Source of the DNA: Oscillatoria sp. CS-180
Lineage (GTDB): Bacteria; Cyanobacteriota; Cyanobacteriia; Phormidesmidales; Phormidesmidaceae
NCBI RefSeq assembly: GCF_028330965.1
Contig: NZ_JAQMUB010000058.1
Location: forward strand, 39,999-103,998
Direction: 5' to 3'
DNA: 64,000 nt
Shown: positions 36,397 to 44,185 of the stretch, piece by piece
Layout: each line of letters begins with the position of its first letter
How positions within the stretch are numbered: the stretch's first letter is position 1
Translations under genes and position numbers: made by a program
The notes under the pieces: model-generated
What the model was told of the DNA's origin: nothing
Seen by the model: only the letters and a program-made list of their open reading frames with translations
The model's database searches: none

Positions 36397-38628
36397 TCAC
36401 TGATAACTAAAAACTTCAATAAAAACCTCATCTCCTGCCACACCTAAAAGGTCAGCTCGAATGCGAACACTGTCGTTAAAACTAACGCCTGGCACAACAC
36501 TATCAATGTCACTAGGATCTACAAATTCAACTGAAGATGTTGTTGGAGGACGAGGTGTTGGAGGTAATGCCTGACTGTCAAGCTCGACCCAAATTTCATC
36601 AACGGCTAGCCCTGGAATATCGGCCCGCAGACGAACAGTATCGGCTGAGCTAGCTGCATCAACCAGAGCCTCAATGTTGCTTGATTCGACAAACTCTAGA
36701 GACGTTGGTCCCAATAATGGAAGCTCAACAATGATGTTGAATTCGGAACCTTCATCAAGTCGTTTGCAAACGACTTTTCCTTTTCCTGAACCCGGAGGAT
36801 CTTCCTCAAGACGAGCGACAAGCGGCAGATCGGTTTCCAGCTCAAAAATATAAACACCTATGGGCTTTTCAGCCGGATAGCTAAACTCACCAGCATCGTT
36901 TGTCCGATTTCTTACGGCGACGGGACGACCACGGTTAGGACCATTAGGTGTCTCTCCTAAATCTGCTTGACCATCAGCGCTTTTGTGCAGATATTCCCCT
37001 TCGGATGAGATGAGTACATAGGGAGCATCTATCAACGGTGCACCATCAGCAAACTTGACGGTACCTCGAACGGTGATTTTATCGGGACTAACAGGTTGTC
37101 GAGTCCACGTTTCAATTCCAGGTGGACAAGCCTCTTTTTCCTCAACTTGAGCATGAGGTTCTACAAAGCAGCAACGAGGGGAACTGTTATCTCCTAAGCA
37201 CCAAGTCGAACCTGCGCCATCTGGAGGTTGTAGTTCAAAGGTTTCAGGTTCTCGTACTGGGCTAGGTAACTCATCTTCTCTAACGAATAGGAACTCGGTG
37301 CGACGATTTGGACGCCAGGCATCGCCCGTATCTCTGAGTGGATCAGATTCGCCACAGCCTAGCCATTTGAGAATGCCACCATCACAGCCTTGGTCATTGG
37401 CATTCGGCAGAAATTTGTCTTCAGGAACGGCCAAATTGTCTTGACTGAGATAAGCCTCAATCAGCGATCGCCAGGTGTCGTCACCCACAATTCCATCAGC
37501 TGTCAAGCCGCGATCTCTCTGAAACCTTCGCACAGCGGCGTCTGTTTCAGCATCGTGACGTTCCGTAATAGCGCCTTTATAGAACCCTAAATCTTGCAGA
37601 ATATATTGATATTCTCGCGTTCCCCAAGTGTCTTGTAGTGTTTGAATACTTCCAGTGCGGGGACGTCTAAGCTGGTCCCATTCGGCTACGGCAGCAACCG
37701 GATCGCGTCCGTGGGTTAAAAAAGCAAAAGCACTGCGAGCACGCCGTTCTGATAGAGACTGATTGTAGGTATCCGATCCGACCAAATCAGTATGTCCGAG
37801 GATCAGCAGCTTTTCGTCTGGGTTGTCGCTCAGGTATTGAGCCACTTCTCGCAGGACAGGTCTTAAGCAAGGCTCAATAAAAGCTTTATCAAACCAAAAG
37901 TGAATCCTGAGAAATTTAGCGATTCTAATCCCAGGTCTTAAGACCAGCTGAACTTGAGTAACTTGACCTCGTCGTACAATGGCTGACTTGGTATCACTCA
38001 ACGCTTCGGGATCGCTCACCAGACCTGTAACGGTGTAGCTGCCGGGAGGGAAGTCTTCTTCTGTCCAAATGTTGCCCTCGCGATTGGTGAGTCGGCGGTC
38101 AAGCCGTTGACCATCTTCTTCTTGGGTGCCATCGACTGTTACCGTGACGGTGCTGAAGTCAAAATCGGGCCGCCCCTCAACGATGACTTCGACAATGAGC
38201 GTGCCTGTTTCGAGCGAGGGCGGCGGTTCTATAGGTGGCTCAGGCGGTTCAATCTGTCTGTTAGCAGGGGCCTCAATATACTCCCGCAGGGTAAAGGCAT
38301 ACTCGAAGCGGCTCGGTTTGCCCGCCAGTTCCCGCACGCCCATCTCCTCAATCAGCACCTGATCGAGTTGAGTCGCCGTAGCGATATCCGCCGCGAAAAC
38401 AACAGGTTCAGCCGCATAGAACTTCTGCCGCAGATCGTCTAACCCAGACTCCACTTCGGCTCCGCTCAGTACACCACTGAGTTTCACCCAAGTCGCCTTG
38501 CGTCCCAGCCCCTGAAGGAAATCTCCTTCCAGAGCTGGGATGCTGTGCTGGGTCCACACCTGGTCGGCATCAGTTTCGATGCGCTGCACCTGCTGTAGCT
38601 CAATTTCACCAAGAACAGGACGAATCAT
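36397..38628 (-). CDS. Baseplate/hub-like protein fused to OmpA and peptidoglycan-binding domains
   Basis: The 743-residue multidomain protein has an N-terminal domain (about 1-130) paralogous to the 179-residue gene nearby and similar in style to gpU/LysM-associated tail proteins (IELQQVQRIETD, FTLREYIE). A regulatory-like beta domain follows (FPPGSYTVTGLV). An OmpA-type domain covers about residues 235-302 (ILGHTDLVGSDTYNQSLSER), then a PG_binding_1 domain at about 330-395 (DAAVRRFQRDRGLTADGIVG). After a carboxypeptidase-regulatory-like region, the C-terminus has two related segments of about 45 residues (LEFVESSNIEALV / VEFVDPSDIDSVV). OmpA and PG-binding modules imply contact with the cell wall. 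Confidence 0.8.
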   Translation of the reverse strand: MIRPVLGEIELQQVQRIETDADQVWTQHSIPALEGDFLQGLGRKATWVKLSGVLSGAEVESGLDDLRQKFYAAEPVVFAADIATATQLDQVLIEEMGVRELAGKPSRFEYAFTLREYIEAPANRQIEPPEPPIEPPPSLETGTLIVEVIVEGRPDFDFSTVTVTVDGTQEEDGQRLDRRLTNREGNIWTEEDFPPGSYTVTGLVSDPEALSDTKSAIVRRGQVTQVQLVLRPGIRIAKFLRIHFWFDKAFIEPCLRPVLREVAQYLSDNPDEKLLILGHTDLVGSDTYNQSLSERRARSAFAFLTHGRDPVAAVAEWDQLRRPRTGSIQTLQDTWGTREYQYILQDLGFYKGAITERHDAETDAAVRRFQRDRGLTADGIVGDDTWRSLIEAYLSQDNLAVPEDKFLPNANDQGCDGGILKWLGCGESDPLRDTGDAWRPNRRTEFLFVREDELPSPVREPETFELQPPDGAGSTWCLGDNSSPRCCFVEPHAQVEEKEACPPGIETWTRQPVSPDKITVRGTVKFADGAPLIDAPYVLISSEGEYLHKSADGQADLGETPNGPNRGRPVAVRNRTNDAGEFSYPAEKPIGVYIFELETDLPLVARLEEDPPGSGKGKVVCKRLDEGSEFNIIVELPLLGPTSLEFVESSNIEALVDAASSADTVRLRADIPGLAVDEIWVELDSQALPPTPRPPTTSSVEFVDPSDIDSVVPGVSFNDSVRIRADLLGVAGDEVFIEVFSYQ

Positions 38629-38632
38629 TGCT

Positions 38633-39025
38633 TTAGAGGGCTTCTAACTTGGTCACGATCGCATCAATTTTGGTCAGGATGTTTTCGATTTCCTGCTGGG
38701 CTTCTGGCACATCCTGTAGCGTCTGCACGACGGAGCGTACCTCGTTAAAGGTGCTGGACTGGTCAGGCGCAAGACCTTCCGCTGCTTCCAAAAGCTCAGT
38801 CGTTGTGGAGAAAAGGTCTTCTAGATTGACAATGCTGGCGACTTTGTCCTTCAGGTCGTTGAGAGTCGTCTTGACCACCTCCAAGACCTGCTTCAAGCCT
38901 TCGATGATGGGAGATTTGAGCGTATCGGGAATCAGCCCTAACGCCGTTTTCACCGCTTCGGTATCGAGGGTATCTGAGAGTTTGTCGAGGGCAGAGTTGA
39001 GTTTTTCTAAGGTGTTATCAGCCAT
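38633..39025 (-). CDS. Helical CIS-locus protein
   Basis: The 130-residue protein is almost wholly helical with heptad-like leucine/valine spacing (EKLNSALDKLSDTL, EGLKQVLEVVKTTLNDL, ILTKIDAIVTKLEAL). No known domain is recognised. It lies 4 bases before the OmpA fusion gene and 115 bases after the 179-residue gene, so it is part of the operon. It may be a coiled-coil partner of the baseplate; nothing in the sequence decides that. Confidence 0.65.
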   Translation of the reverse strand: MADNTLEKLNSALDKLSDTLDTEAVKTALGLIPDTLKSPIIEGLKQVLEVVKTTLNDLKDKVASIVNLEDLFSTTTELLEAAEGLAPDQSSTFNEVRSVVQTLQDVPEAQQEIENILTKIDAIVTKLEAL

Positions 39026-39140
39026 GATGAGTCTCCATTAAGGGGGTAAACGTTGTTTTCTTTTGGGGCTACGGATTTGAAGCTGAAAGTATGGCCATTC
39101 AAGGGGTCTCTAATCGGGAACTGAAAATCGGCAATTGATA

Positions 39141-39680
39141 TCACGGGGTATCGGTCACTGAGTTGATGTCTTGACGCCGTAGGTCTTCGTTGAGGCCGTT
39201 GAGTTGGCCAATGAACTGAGACAGCTGATCGGTGAATCCCAAGGCATCAGTAATGCTGTCGATCGCATCCAGGGCGTCATCCAAAATGTCGCTGTTTAGT
39301 GCCGAAACATCCTCAGGTTTCACAGGTTCGATGTACTCGCGCAGAGTGAGCACATAGCCATATCGCAGGGGTTTGCCCGCCAGATCTTGTACCTGCAAGT
39401 TGTCAATAATCACCTGCTCGATCGCGGAATCAGTCACAATGTCGGCGATGAAGGTGACAGGCGTTCCTGCCCGAAACTTGTCGTCGAGCTGCTCGATTAG
39501 CGTGTCGGCTTCTGGTCCCGTCGTCACGCCCCACAACAGCAGACAAGTCGGTCGCCGTCCCAAATTTTGCAAGAGGCTGCCGGACATCCCAGGCGGTTTG
39601 TGCTCTGCCAGGGTGCGCTGGTCGTGGACGGTGATTTCTTGCACTTGAGGAAGTTCAATATCGTCGAGCATGGGACGCAT
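39141..39680 (-). CDS. gpU/LysM-associated-type tail protein (short paralogue)
   Basis: The 179-residue protein aligns along its first 120 residues with the N-terminal domain of the 743-residue neighbour: DDIELPQVQEITVHD against GEIELQQVQRIETDA, LLQNLGRRPT against FLQGLGRKAT, and GYVLTLREYIEP against EYAFTLREYIEA. Similar domains occur at the N-terminus of LysM-type hub proteins of contractile tails. No LysM domain follows; the C-terminus is a helical tail (LDDALDAIDSITDALG). Confidence 0.65.
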   Translation of the reverse strand: MRPMLDDIELPQVQEITVHDQRTLAEHKPPGMSGSLLQNLGRRPTCLLLWGVTTGPEADTLIEQLDDKFRAGTPVTFIADIVTDSAIEQVIIDNLQVQDLAGKPLRYGYVLTLREYIEPVKPEDVSALNSDILDDALDAIDSITDALGFTDQLSQFIGQLNGLNEDLRRQDINSVTDTP

Positions 39681-39702
39681 GGGAGCCTCTGGGGAATGGG
39701 AC

Positions 39703-39727
39703 GTTTTGAGTTTTGAGTTTTGAATTT
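39703..39727. repeat. GTTTTGA simple tandem repeat
   Basis: Three tandem GTTTTGA units and a diverged fourth lie in the 45-base gap between two CIS genes. Similar TTTTGA words occur at about 33688-33712. They are common between cyanobacterial genes and have no evident function. Confidence 0.6.
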
Positions 39728-41132
39728 ATAAGTTGATGCCGTGGCGACGGGCTTCGGCGGTGAGGATTTGCTGGATCTTGTCAGATAGAAGATTGAGATC
39801 TTCGGGGTTTGGGGGGGGCTTACATTCGTTGGCTCGGGTGTCTGAGAGGGTGACGGGAGAGGGTGATGTAAGGGAGGGGGACAAGAGGTTGGGCAGTGCA
39901 GGAGAGGGTAATGAGGTCGCTGTGGGTTCTAGAAAGGGATGGGGCTGTGCGGGTTGAGGGGTGGGGTGCTGATTGTTTTGGTGAGAGTGCGATCGCGATG
40001 TGTCATCGGATGAATTCGCTGTCGTTGGCGCGTCTGGATTGAATTGGGTTGGCGGTGCAAGGACTGGTTCGCGTTGATGCCCGTTTTGAGCTGGGGTTGG
40101 GGAATCAAAATTCCAGGGCGATCGCGTTTTTGGGTCTGCTGGCAAATCTGTTTTGGAAAACTGTGCTGGTTTAGACGCGGGGACCTGAGGCGGACGAGAA
40201 TCAGGAGCGGATCGGGAAGGTCCTGATGCCGTTGTGGGAGCGGTAGTTGGATTGTCTAAAAGCCAGGTTAGGTAGGTACGAGAAACCTGTTGACCGCCAG
40301 GTAGGAGACGCGATCGCGCGTTTTCGATTTTGGCTGGAGGCTGGTCGCTATTAGGTTGCGACGGTTTCAGGTGGGCTGTAAGCGAGTGCTTTTCTGGGTT
40401 TTCCTGGGCTGTCTTCCGAGGTTGAGGTGGCAGAGGGGATGCTTTAAATAGGGGGGCCTGTGCTCGCTGCTCTACCTGGGCCAACCAAGGTTTAGCGTCT
40501 TGTTCTGAACAGGGAAGTTTGGGGAAACGAGGCTCTTTATCAGCAGGCGGCGATGGAGTCGCCTCGGGAAACTTGCGCTTTGGGGGTTCCTTTTTGAGCC
40601 AGGGATGAGGTCGTGTCTCGTTACGCTTTTGGGGGGAAGTAGAGGGTTCTAACGGAGGGCAAGTTTTATTCTGGGCCTCTTGAGTCAGCGTTTTTAGCAG
40701 GGATGGAGTTGCTTGGGTTGGCAAATCGCAGAGTGGCTGTCGCTGAGATGTTTTGGTAAGAGTCGCATTGGTTGACGGGGTCGCTTTTGGCAGGACTGGT
40801 TTAGGAGTCGAGCGGCGATTGACTGGAGATGTGGCGCTCGGAGCGGGAGAAGTCAGGGGGGTTGGGCGTTCAATTCGCTTGGGGGCAACTGGCTGCGATC
40901 GCTCCGTTTCCCATCCCGTTAGCAAGTCCGTCAAGCAACTGCCTAACAAAGGCTGAGTTTGAAGTTGCGGTGTTGTTGTTTTCTGAATCACCCAATCACA
41001 GGCTTGGCGCAGAGGTTTGAGCTGTTGGATGTGCTGGTTAAATTGCTGGTGCCAGGTTTGGGGCGATCGCCCTGCTTTGAACGGACGGTGGATCTTGCTG
41101 ACGGCTTGTTTTAGGCGGGGGGCGATCGTCAT
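39726..41132 (-). CDS. Proline-rich disordered CIS-locus protein
   Basis: The 468-residue protein starts with about 75 folded-looking residues (basic and helical, with WHQQFNQHIQQLKPLRQACDW), has about 350 residues very rich in Pro, Thr, Ser, Gln and Lys, and ends in a helical tip (LSDKIQQILTAEARRHGIN). The middle is predicted to be disordered. Its start codon overlaps the stop of the upstream gene (ATGA, 41129-41132), so translation is coupled. It occupies the slot of the tape-measure gene in phage tail operons, but is short and unlike the helical tape measures; I make no functional call. Confidence 0.6.
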   Translation of the reverse strand: MTIAPRLKQAVSKIHRPFKAGRSPQTWHQQFNQHIQQLKPLRQACDWVIQKTTTPQLQTQPLLGSCLTDLLTGWETERSQPVAPKRIERPTPLTSPAPSATSPVNRRSTPKPVLPKATPSTNATLTKTSQRQPLCDLPTQATPSLLKTLTQEAQNKTCPPLEPSTSPQKRNETRPHPWLKKEPPKRKFPEATPSPPADKEPRFPKLPCSEQDAKPWLAQVEQRAQAPLFKASPLPPQPRKTAQENPEKHSLTAHLKPSQPNSDQPPAKIENARSRLLPGGQQVSRTYLTWLLDNPTTAPTTASGPSRSAPDSRPPQVPASKPAQFSKTDLPADPKTRSPWNFDSPTPAQNGHQREPVLAPPTQFNPDAPTTANSSDDTSRSHSHQNNQHPTPQPAQPHPFLEPTATSLPSPALPNLLSPSLTSPSPVTLSDTRANECKPPPNPEDLNLLSDKIQQILTAEARRHGINL

Positions 41133-41596
41133 GACTCCGCTCCCTGACTTCGCACCATCTCCAGATACAGCAGAATTTGACCGATGGTCATACCGCTGAC
41201 TTCTTCAGGTGTCCAGCCGAATTCCTTCGCCAGAATGAAGCAGGCTCGTGCCAGAGGAGCCTGAACGGTTTCTGCCAGTTCATCTTGGGGCGTATCAATG
41301 CCGCTAATGGCGTTGATTTGCTCGACCAAAAAGCGAGCCAGTCCTCCCGGTAGCTGAGACACCTGCTCCCGCTTCAGCGACGGTTCCACCAATGCCTGTT
41401 GAATCATCAGTGCGGCGGACAAACTGTCGTCGTTCTGAGCGGCTTTGCTAATGAGCTGCAAATCCCGCACCGTCAATGGCCGCAGCTTGACCTGCGTGTT
41501 GGTGGTTGAGTCGGACTCTCGCAGCAACTCAGCCGGAATATCAATTTCATGGGTGAGAGAGCCACCCGCGAGTAGGGCTTCGGCAGTCAACATCAT
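41129..41596 (-). CDS. Tail-assembly-chaperone-like CIS protein
   Basis: The 155-residue protein (from the ATGATG at 41596/41593) is mainly helical: PLTVRDLQLISKAAQNDDSL, LARFLVEQINAISG and a final FGWTPEEVSGMTIGQILLYL segment of the type seen in CIS and phage proteins between tube and tape measure. The frame stays open to GTG 41650, but those codons lie in an interspersed repeat and are rejected. There is no clear Shine-Dalgarno site. The call rests on position and the helical make-up. Confidence 0.55.
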   Translation of the reverse strand: MMLTAEALLAGGSLTHEIDIPAELLRESDSTTNTQVKLRPLTVRDLQLISKAAQNDDSLSAALMIQQALVEPSLKREQVSQLPGGLARFLVEQINAISGIDTPQDELAETVQAPLARACFILAKEFGWTPEEVSGMTIGQILLYLEMVRSQGAES

Positions 41597-41842
41597 GGTG
41601 AAGAAGAGAAAAAGAGAGAAAATTGTAGGATGGGCATTGCCCACCGTCACACGACCCTATGCAGTGAACTCGAAATGACAAAGAAGTCAGCTTCAGGTTG
41701 GGTTGAGCCAACAAAGCCCAACGATGACAAGGGTTTTGTCTGCAATAGCTTAAAATCCAAAATTGGATTTCTAGGGTCTCTGTTGAAGAAACGCGATGGG
41801 ACAGGCATCCTGCCCCTACGCGCTGTCAGGCTTCTCAAGCGG
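41597..41842. repeat. Repeat-filled gap between tube and chaperone-like genes
   Basis: This gap contains a GTAGGATGGGCATTGCCCACC element at 41625-41645, a second inverted element GGGACAGGCATCCTGCCCC at 41798-41816, and a segment with GTTGGGTTGAGCC and AAGCCCAAC that reads as a third common intergenic repeat. Such repeats inside the operon may form mRNA hairpins that separate the expression of sheath and tube from the rest. Confidence 0.6.
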
Positions 41843-42418
41843 CTATGCGGTTGCCGTATCACCACCGAATCCAGGGGCGAGGGCAATGGGTTCACCGCCG
41901 CCGCCACCCTCAGGTGCTTGGCTATCCAGAACACGGATAGAAATAGCCCGGAAAGTAGCGTTTTCCATCACAAAGGTGTCTTCCGGTAGAGAGTAGGACC
42001 AGTTTTGGAACTTGACCTGACCGATTTCCAAGGCTGCTCGATTGCCAGGAAAAGCCGGATCAGAGAGTTCTACCGTCATATTGAAGGTGGGCTGCACATA
42101 GGGATTTGCGATTTCGTCTACCTCTGTAGGTAGTGAACCGCGCCCCTGTAACAGGAACAGTAATGCGCCATTGATATAGGCCCGCTGCACTTTGCCACTG
42201 ATATGAATGTTGCCAGGATGCAGAGAGACTGCGTGGCGCCGTCCAATTTCGTGAAATTCTTCCAAGTCGGTCTGCACACAAACTTCGATGCCCGTGACTC
42301 GTCCGACCGTTCGAATATCGTAGGATTCGATAACGGCATCGGCGTCCTGACCTTCTGGGGTATCTACGCTGGCTAAGGTAAGGGTACCGTTGGCACCGTT
42401 GTAAACGTTGACTAGCAT
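41843..42418 (-). CDS. CIS inner tube protein
   Basis: The 191-residue protein has the gp19-like tail tube style, with a beta-barrel core: TVGRVTGIEVCVQTDLEEFHEIGRR, LHPGNIHISGKVQRAYING, FNMTVELSDPAFPG and LEIGQVKFQNWSYSLPEDTFVMENATFRAISIRV-type wording, where the last strand is the usual end of tube proteins. A Gly/Ala-rich tail of about 20 residues follows. It lies 9 bases after the sheath gene, the standard pair. Only one tube gene is seen, whereas many extracellular CIS have two or three. Confidence 0.88.
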   Translation of the reverse strand: MLVNVYNGANGTLTLASVDTPEGQDADAVIESYDIRTVGRVTGIEVCVQTDLEEFHEIGRRHAVSLHPGNIHISGKVQRAYINGALLFLLQGRGSLPTEVDEIANPYVQPTFNMTVELSDPAFPGNRAALEIGQVKFQNWSYSLPEDTFVMENATFRAISIRVLDSQAPEGGGGGEPIALAPGFGGDTATA

Positions 42419-42427
42419 GGCGTCTCC

Positions 42428-44101
42428 TTATTCGAGGAACATAGTGACTTGGATGAAATCGATGCTGAAGGTGGGGCGCAGGGTCATCACCACCTGCACA
42501 ATGCCCTGACGCTCCTGCTCTCGGGTCGCAGATACGTCTAGCTCATAGCTGACCAACATTTCGTCGGTGACCATGCTGGCCAAAAAGCTATTGATCGTTG
42601 CCCGCAGTGCTCCGCGAACTCGGTTGTTGTTGAGCAAGCCAATGTAGGGATTCGCGGCTGAGCGAACGCCATACTTGGCAAAGTCCACAATCCGTCGGGT
42701 TGTGATTTGCGTCCAAGCGGTGTTGGTGGCGGTGGTAATACCGCGCACAATGCGGAAACCCTGACGAGATTCCAGTGCCAACACACGACTGCGGACAATT
42801 TGGGCGAGTTCGGCGCTGTTATATCGGTGCTCCAAGCCGCCCACCCGCAGAGTCTTATTGGTGAGACTAATGTGGGGGGAGTAGCTGGAGAGTAGGCCCG
42901 CGATCGCCGCTGCTGCATAGGCTCCCGGCAGGGTCACATTGACGGGGGGCGACACTGCGTTATCCGCGACGGTGATACCGGGGGCCGCTAGAACGACACG
43001 ATCGCTCGCCAGAGTGTGATTTGTCACTTGAGAGACAGAAGCACTGCGATCGTTATTCAAGGCCTGCGTGCCCACAACCGCGATGCGATCGCGCCGCACA
43101 GCATCACTCGACGCAACCTGACAGTGAGCATCCAGCTCATCGCCAAACGTCTCATCCTGTCCCGCTGCCAGAATAATCTGGACCTCTTCATCCAAGAGCA
43201 AATCCAGTCCGACCTGATAATTGGCTCCACTTGCGCCATTGGTGCCGCCTTGGAAGGGGGCAAAGGCGTTAGGCTGAGCACTCGCCTGCAAAGCACCGGT
43301 TCCATCAGCTCCCACTAACGACGCTGTGACCAAGGTCGATCCTTGCACCGGGTCGCTGATATCGCGAATCAAATCATTGCCGTTGACAACGGTGAAGACT
43401 TCTTCGGCTTGACCATACCGGACAGTAACCTGCACGGCGGCAGCAGCCGTAGCATAGGAGGCAATGACATCTGCTCCAGCTTCGGGGGCTTCTCCAGTGG
43501 GAAATGCCAGTGCTCCCGTTGTGCGGTTGACGCCGATGAAACCCGCAGGCAGGTCCTCTGGCATAATGTCGCCGAGGTCGTAGGACAGTCTGCGTGATCG
43601 CCCATTCACTAAAATGCGATTACGGGCACTCTCGATGATTTCTGTATGGGTGAGCGTCATGTCCGCCCCCACTTCGACGGTTTCACCTTCGATGAAGGCG
43701 TCTTGTTCAGCAGGAGAAACATTGACTGACAAACCGTCACCCCAAGTACCAGGGCTTGCAGCAGTCAATAGCACTGCCGGAGTCGCGGCTCCGCTATTCA
43801 AGGCGTAGCTAGAGGCTTGGGCCCCGTTTGCCACTCGCACTGCTACTACCGTTGTTGCCCCGTGATTGTAGGCAATTTCTAAGGCACGCACCAAAGTCAA
43901 TTCGGCAGTACCATCATTCCAGGCATCGTAGGCACCAAAGATTTGACGAGCCTGAGCGTAGCTACCCAGGATGACGGGTTCATCGACTGGGCCTTTACTG
44001 GCAGTACCGACAATGCCGATATTGCCGACCGTGACTCGACCGGGCACAATCAGACCCTCTGGTCTGACATCAATAAATACGCCGGGTAAAACCGTTTCCA
44101 T
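42428..44101 (-). CDS. CIS contractile sheath protein
   Basis: The 557-residue protein is a contractile tail sheath. The N-terminal METVLPGVFIDVRPEGL and NIGIVGTASKGPVDEPVIL are family signatures, followed by RQIFGAYDAWNDGTAELTLV. An inserted domain covers about residues 130-260. The subtilisin-like core and the C-terminal SRQGFRIVRGITTATNTAW, ITTRRIVDFAKYGVRSAANPYIG and ENLDVSATREQERQ-type end complete it. Length is near that of other sheaths with one insertion. It is the only sheath gene in the window. Confidence 0.94.
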   Translation of the reverse strand: METVLPGVFIDVRPEGLIVPGRVTVGNIGIVGTASKGPVDEPVILGSYAQARQIFGAYDAWNDGTAELTLVRALEIAYNHGATTVVAVRVANGAQASSYALNSGAATPAVLLTAASPGTWGDGLSVNVSPAEQDAFIEGETVEVGADMTLTHTEIIESARNRILVNGRSRRLSYDLGDIMPEDLPAGFIGVNRTTGALAFPTGEAPEAGADVIASYATAAAAVQVTVRYGQAEEVFTVVNGNDLIRDISDPVQGSTLVTASLVGADGTGALQASAQPNAFAPFQGGTNGASGANYQVGLDLLLDEEVQIILAAGQDETFGDELDAHCQVASSDAVRRDRIAVVGTQALNNDRSASVSQVTNHTLASDRVVLAAPGITVADNAVSPPVNVTLPGAYAAAAIAGLLSSYSPHISLTNKTLRVGGLEHRYNSAELAQIVRSRVLALESRQGFRIVRGITTATNTAWTQITTRRIVDFAKYGVRSAANPYIGLLNNNRVRGALRATINSFLASMVTDEMLVSYELDVSATREQERQGIVQVVMTLRPTFSIDFIQVTMFLE

Positions 44102-44185
44102 AAATCGGTCTCCTCCTTAAGGGCAATGGGAATCGGGGTGCCTGCCGGAGCAAGCACAACAGGGAAACGCTAATTGTGAGGGAGC

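Noticed and set aside
41125..41160. Programmed ribosomal frameshift between the chaperone-like and proline-rich genes
   Set aside because: The overlap is an ordinary ATGA with its own start codon, and no slippery heptamer is present nearby.
41597..41650. Longer N-terminus of the chaperone-like protein, starting at GTG 41650
   Set aside because: The added codons lie in an interspersed inverted repeat and encode a non-conserved hydrophobic stretch.
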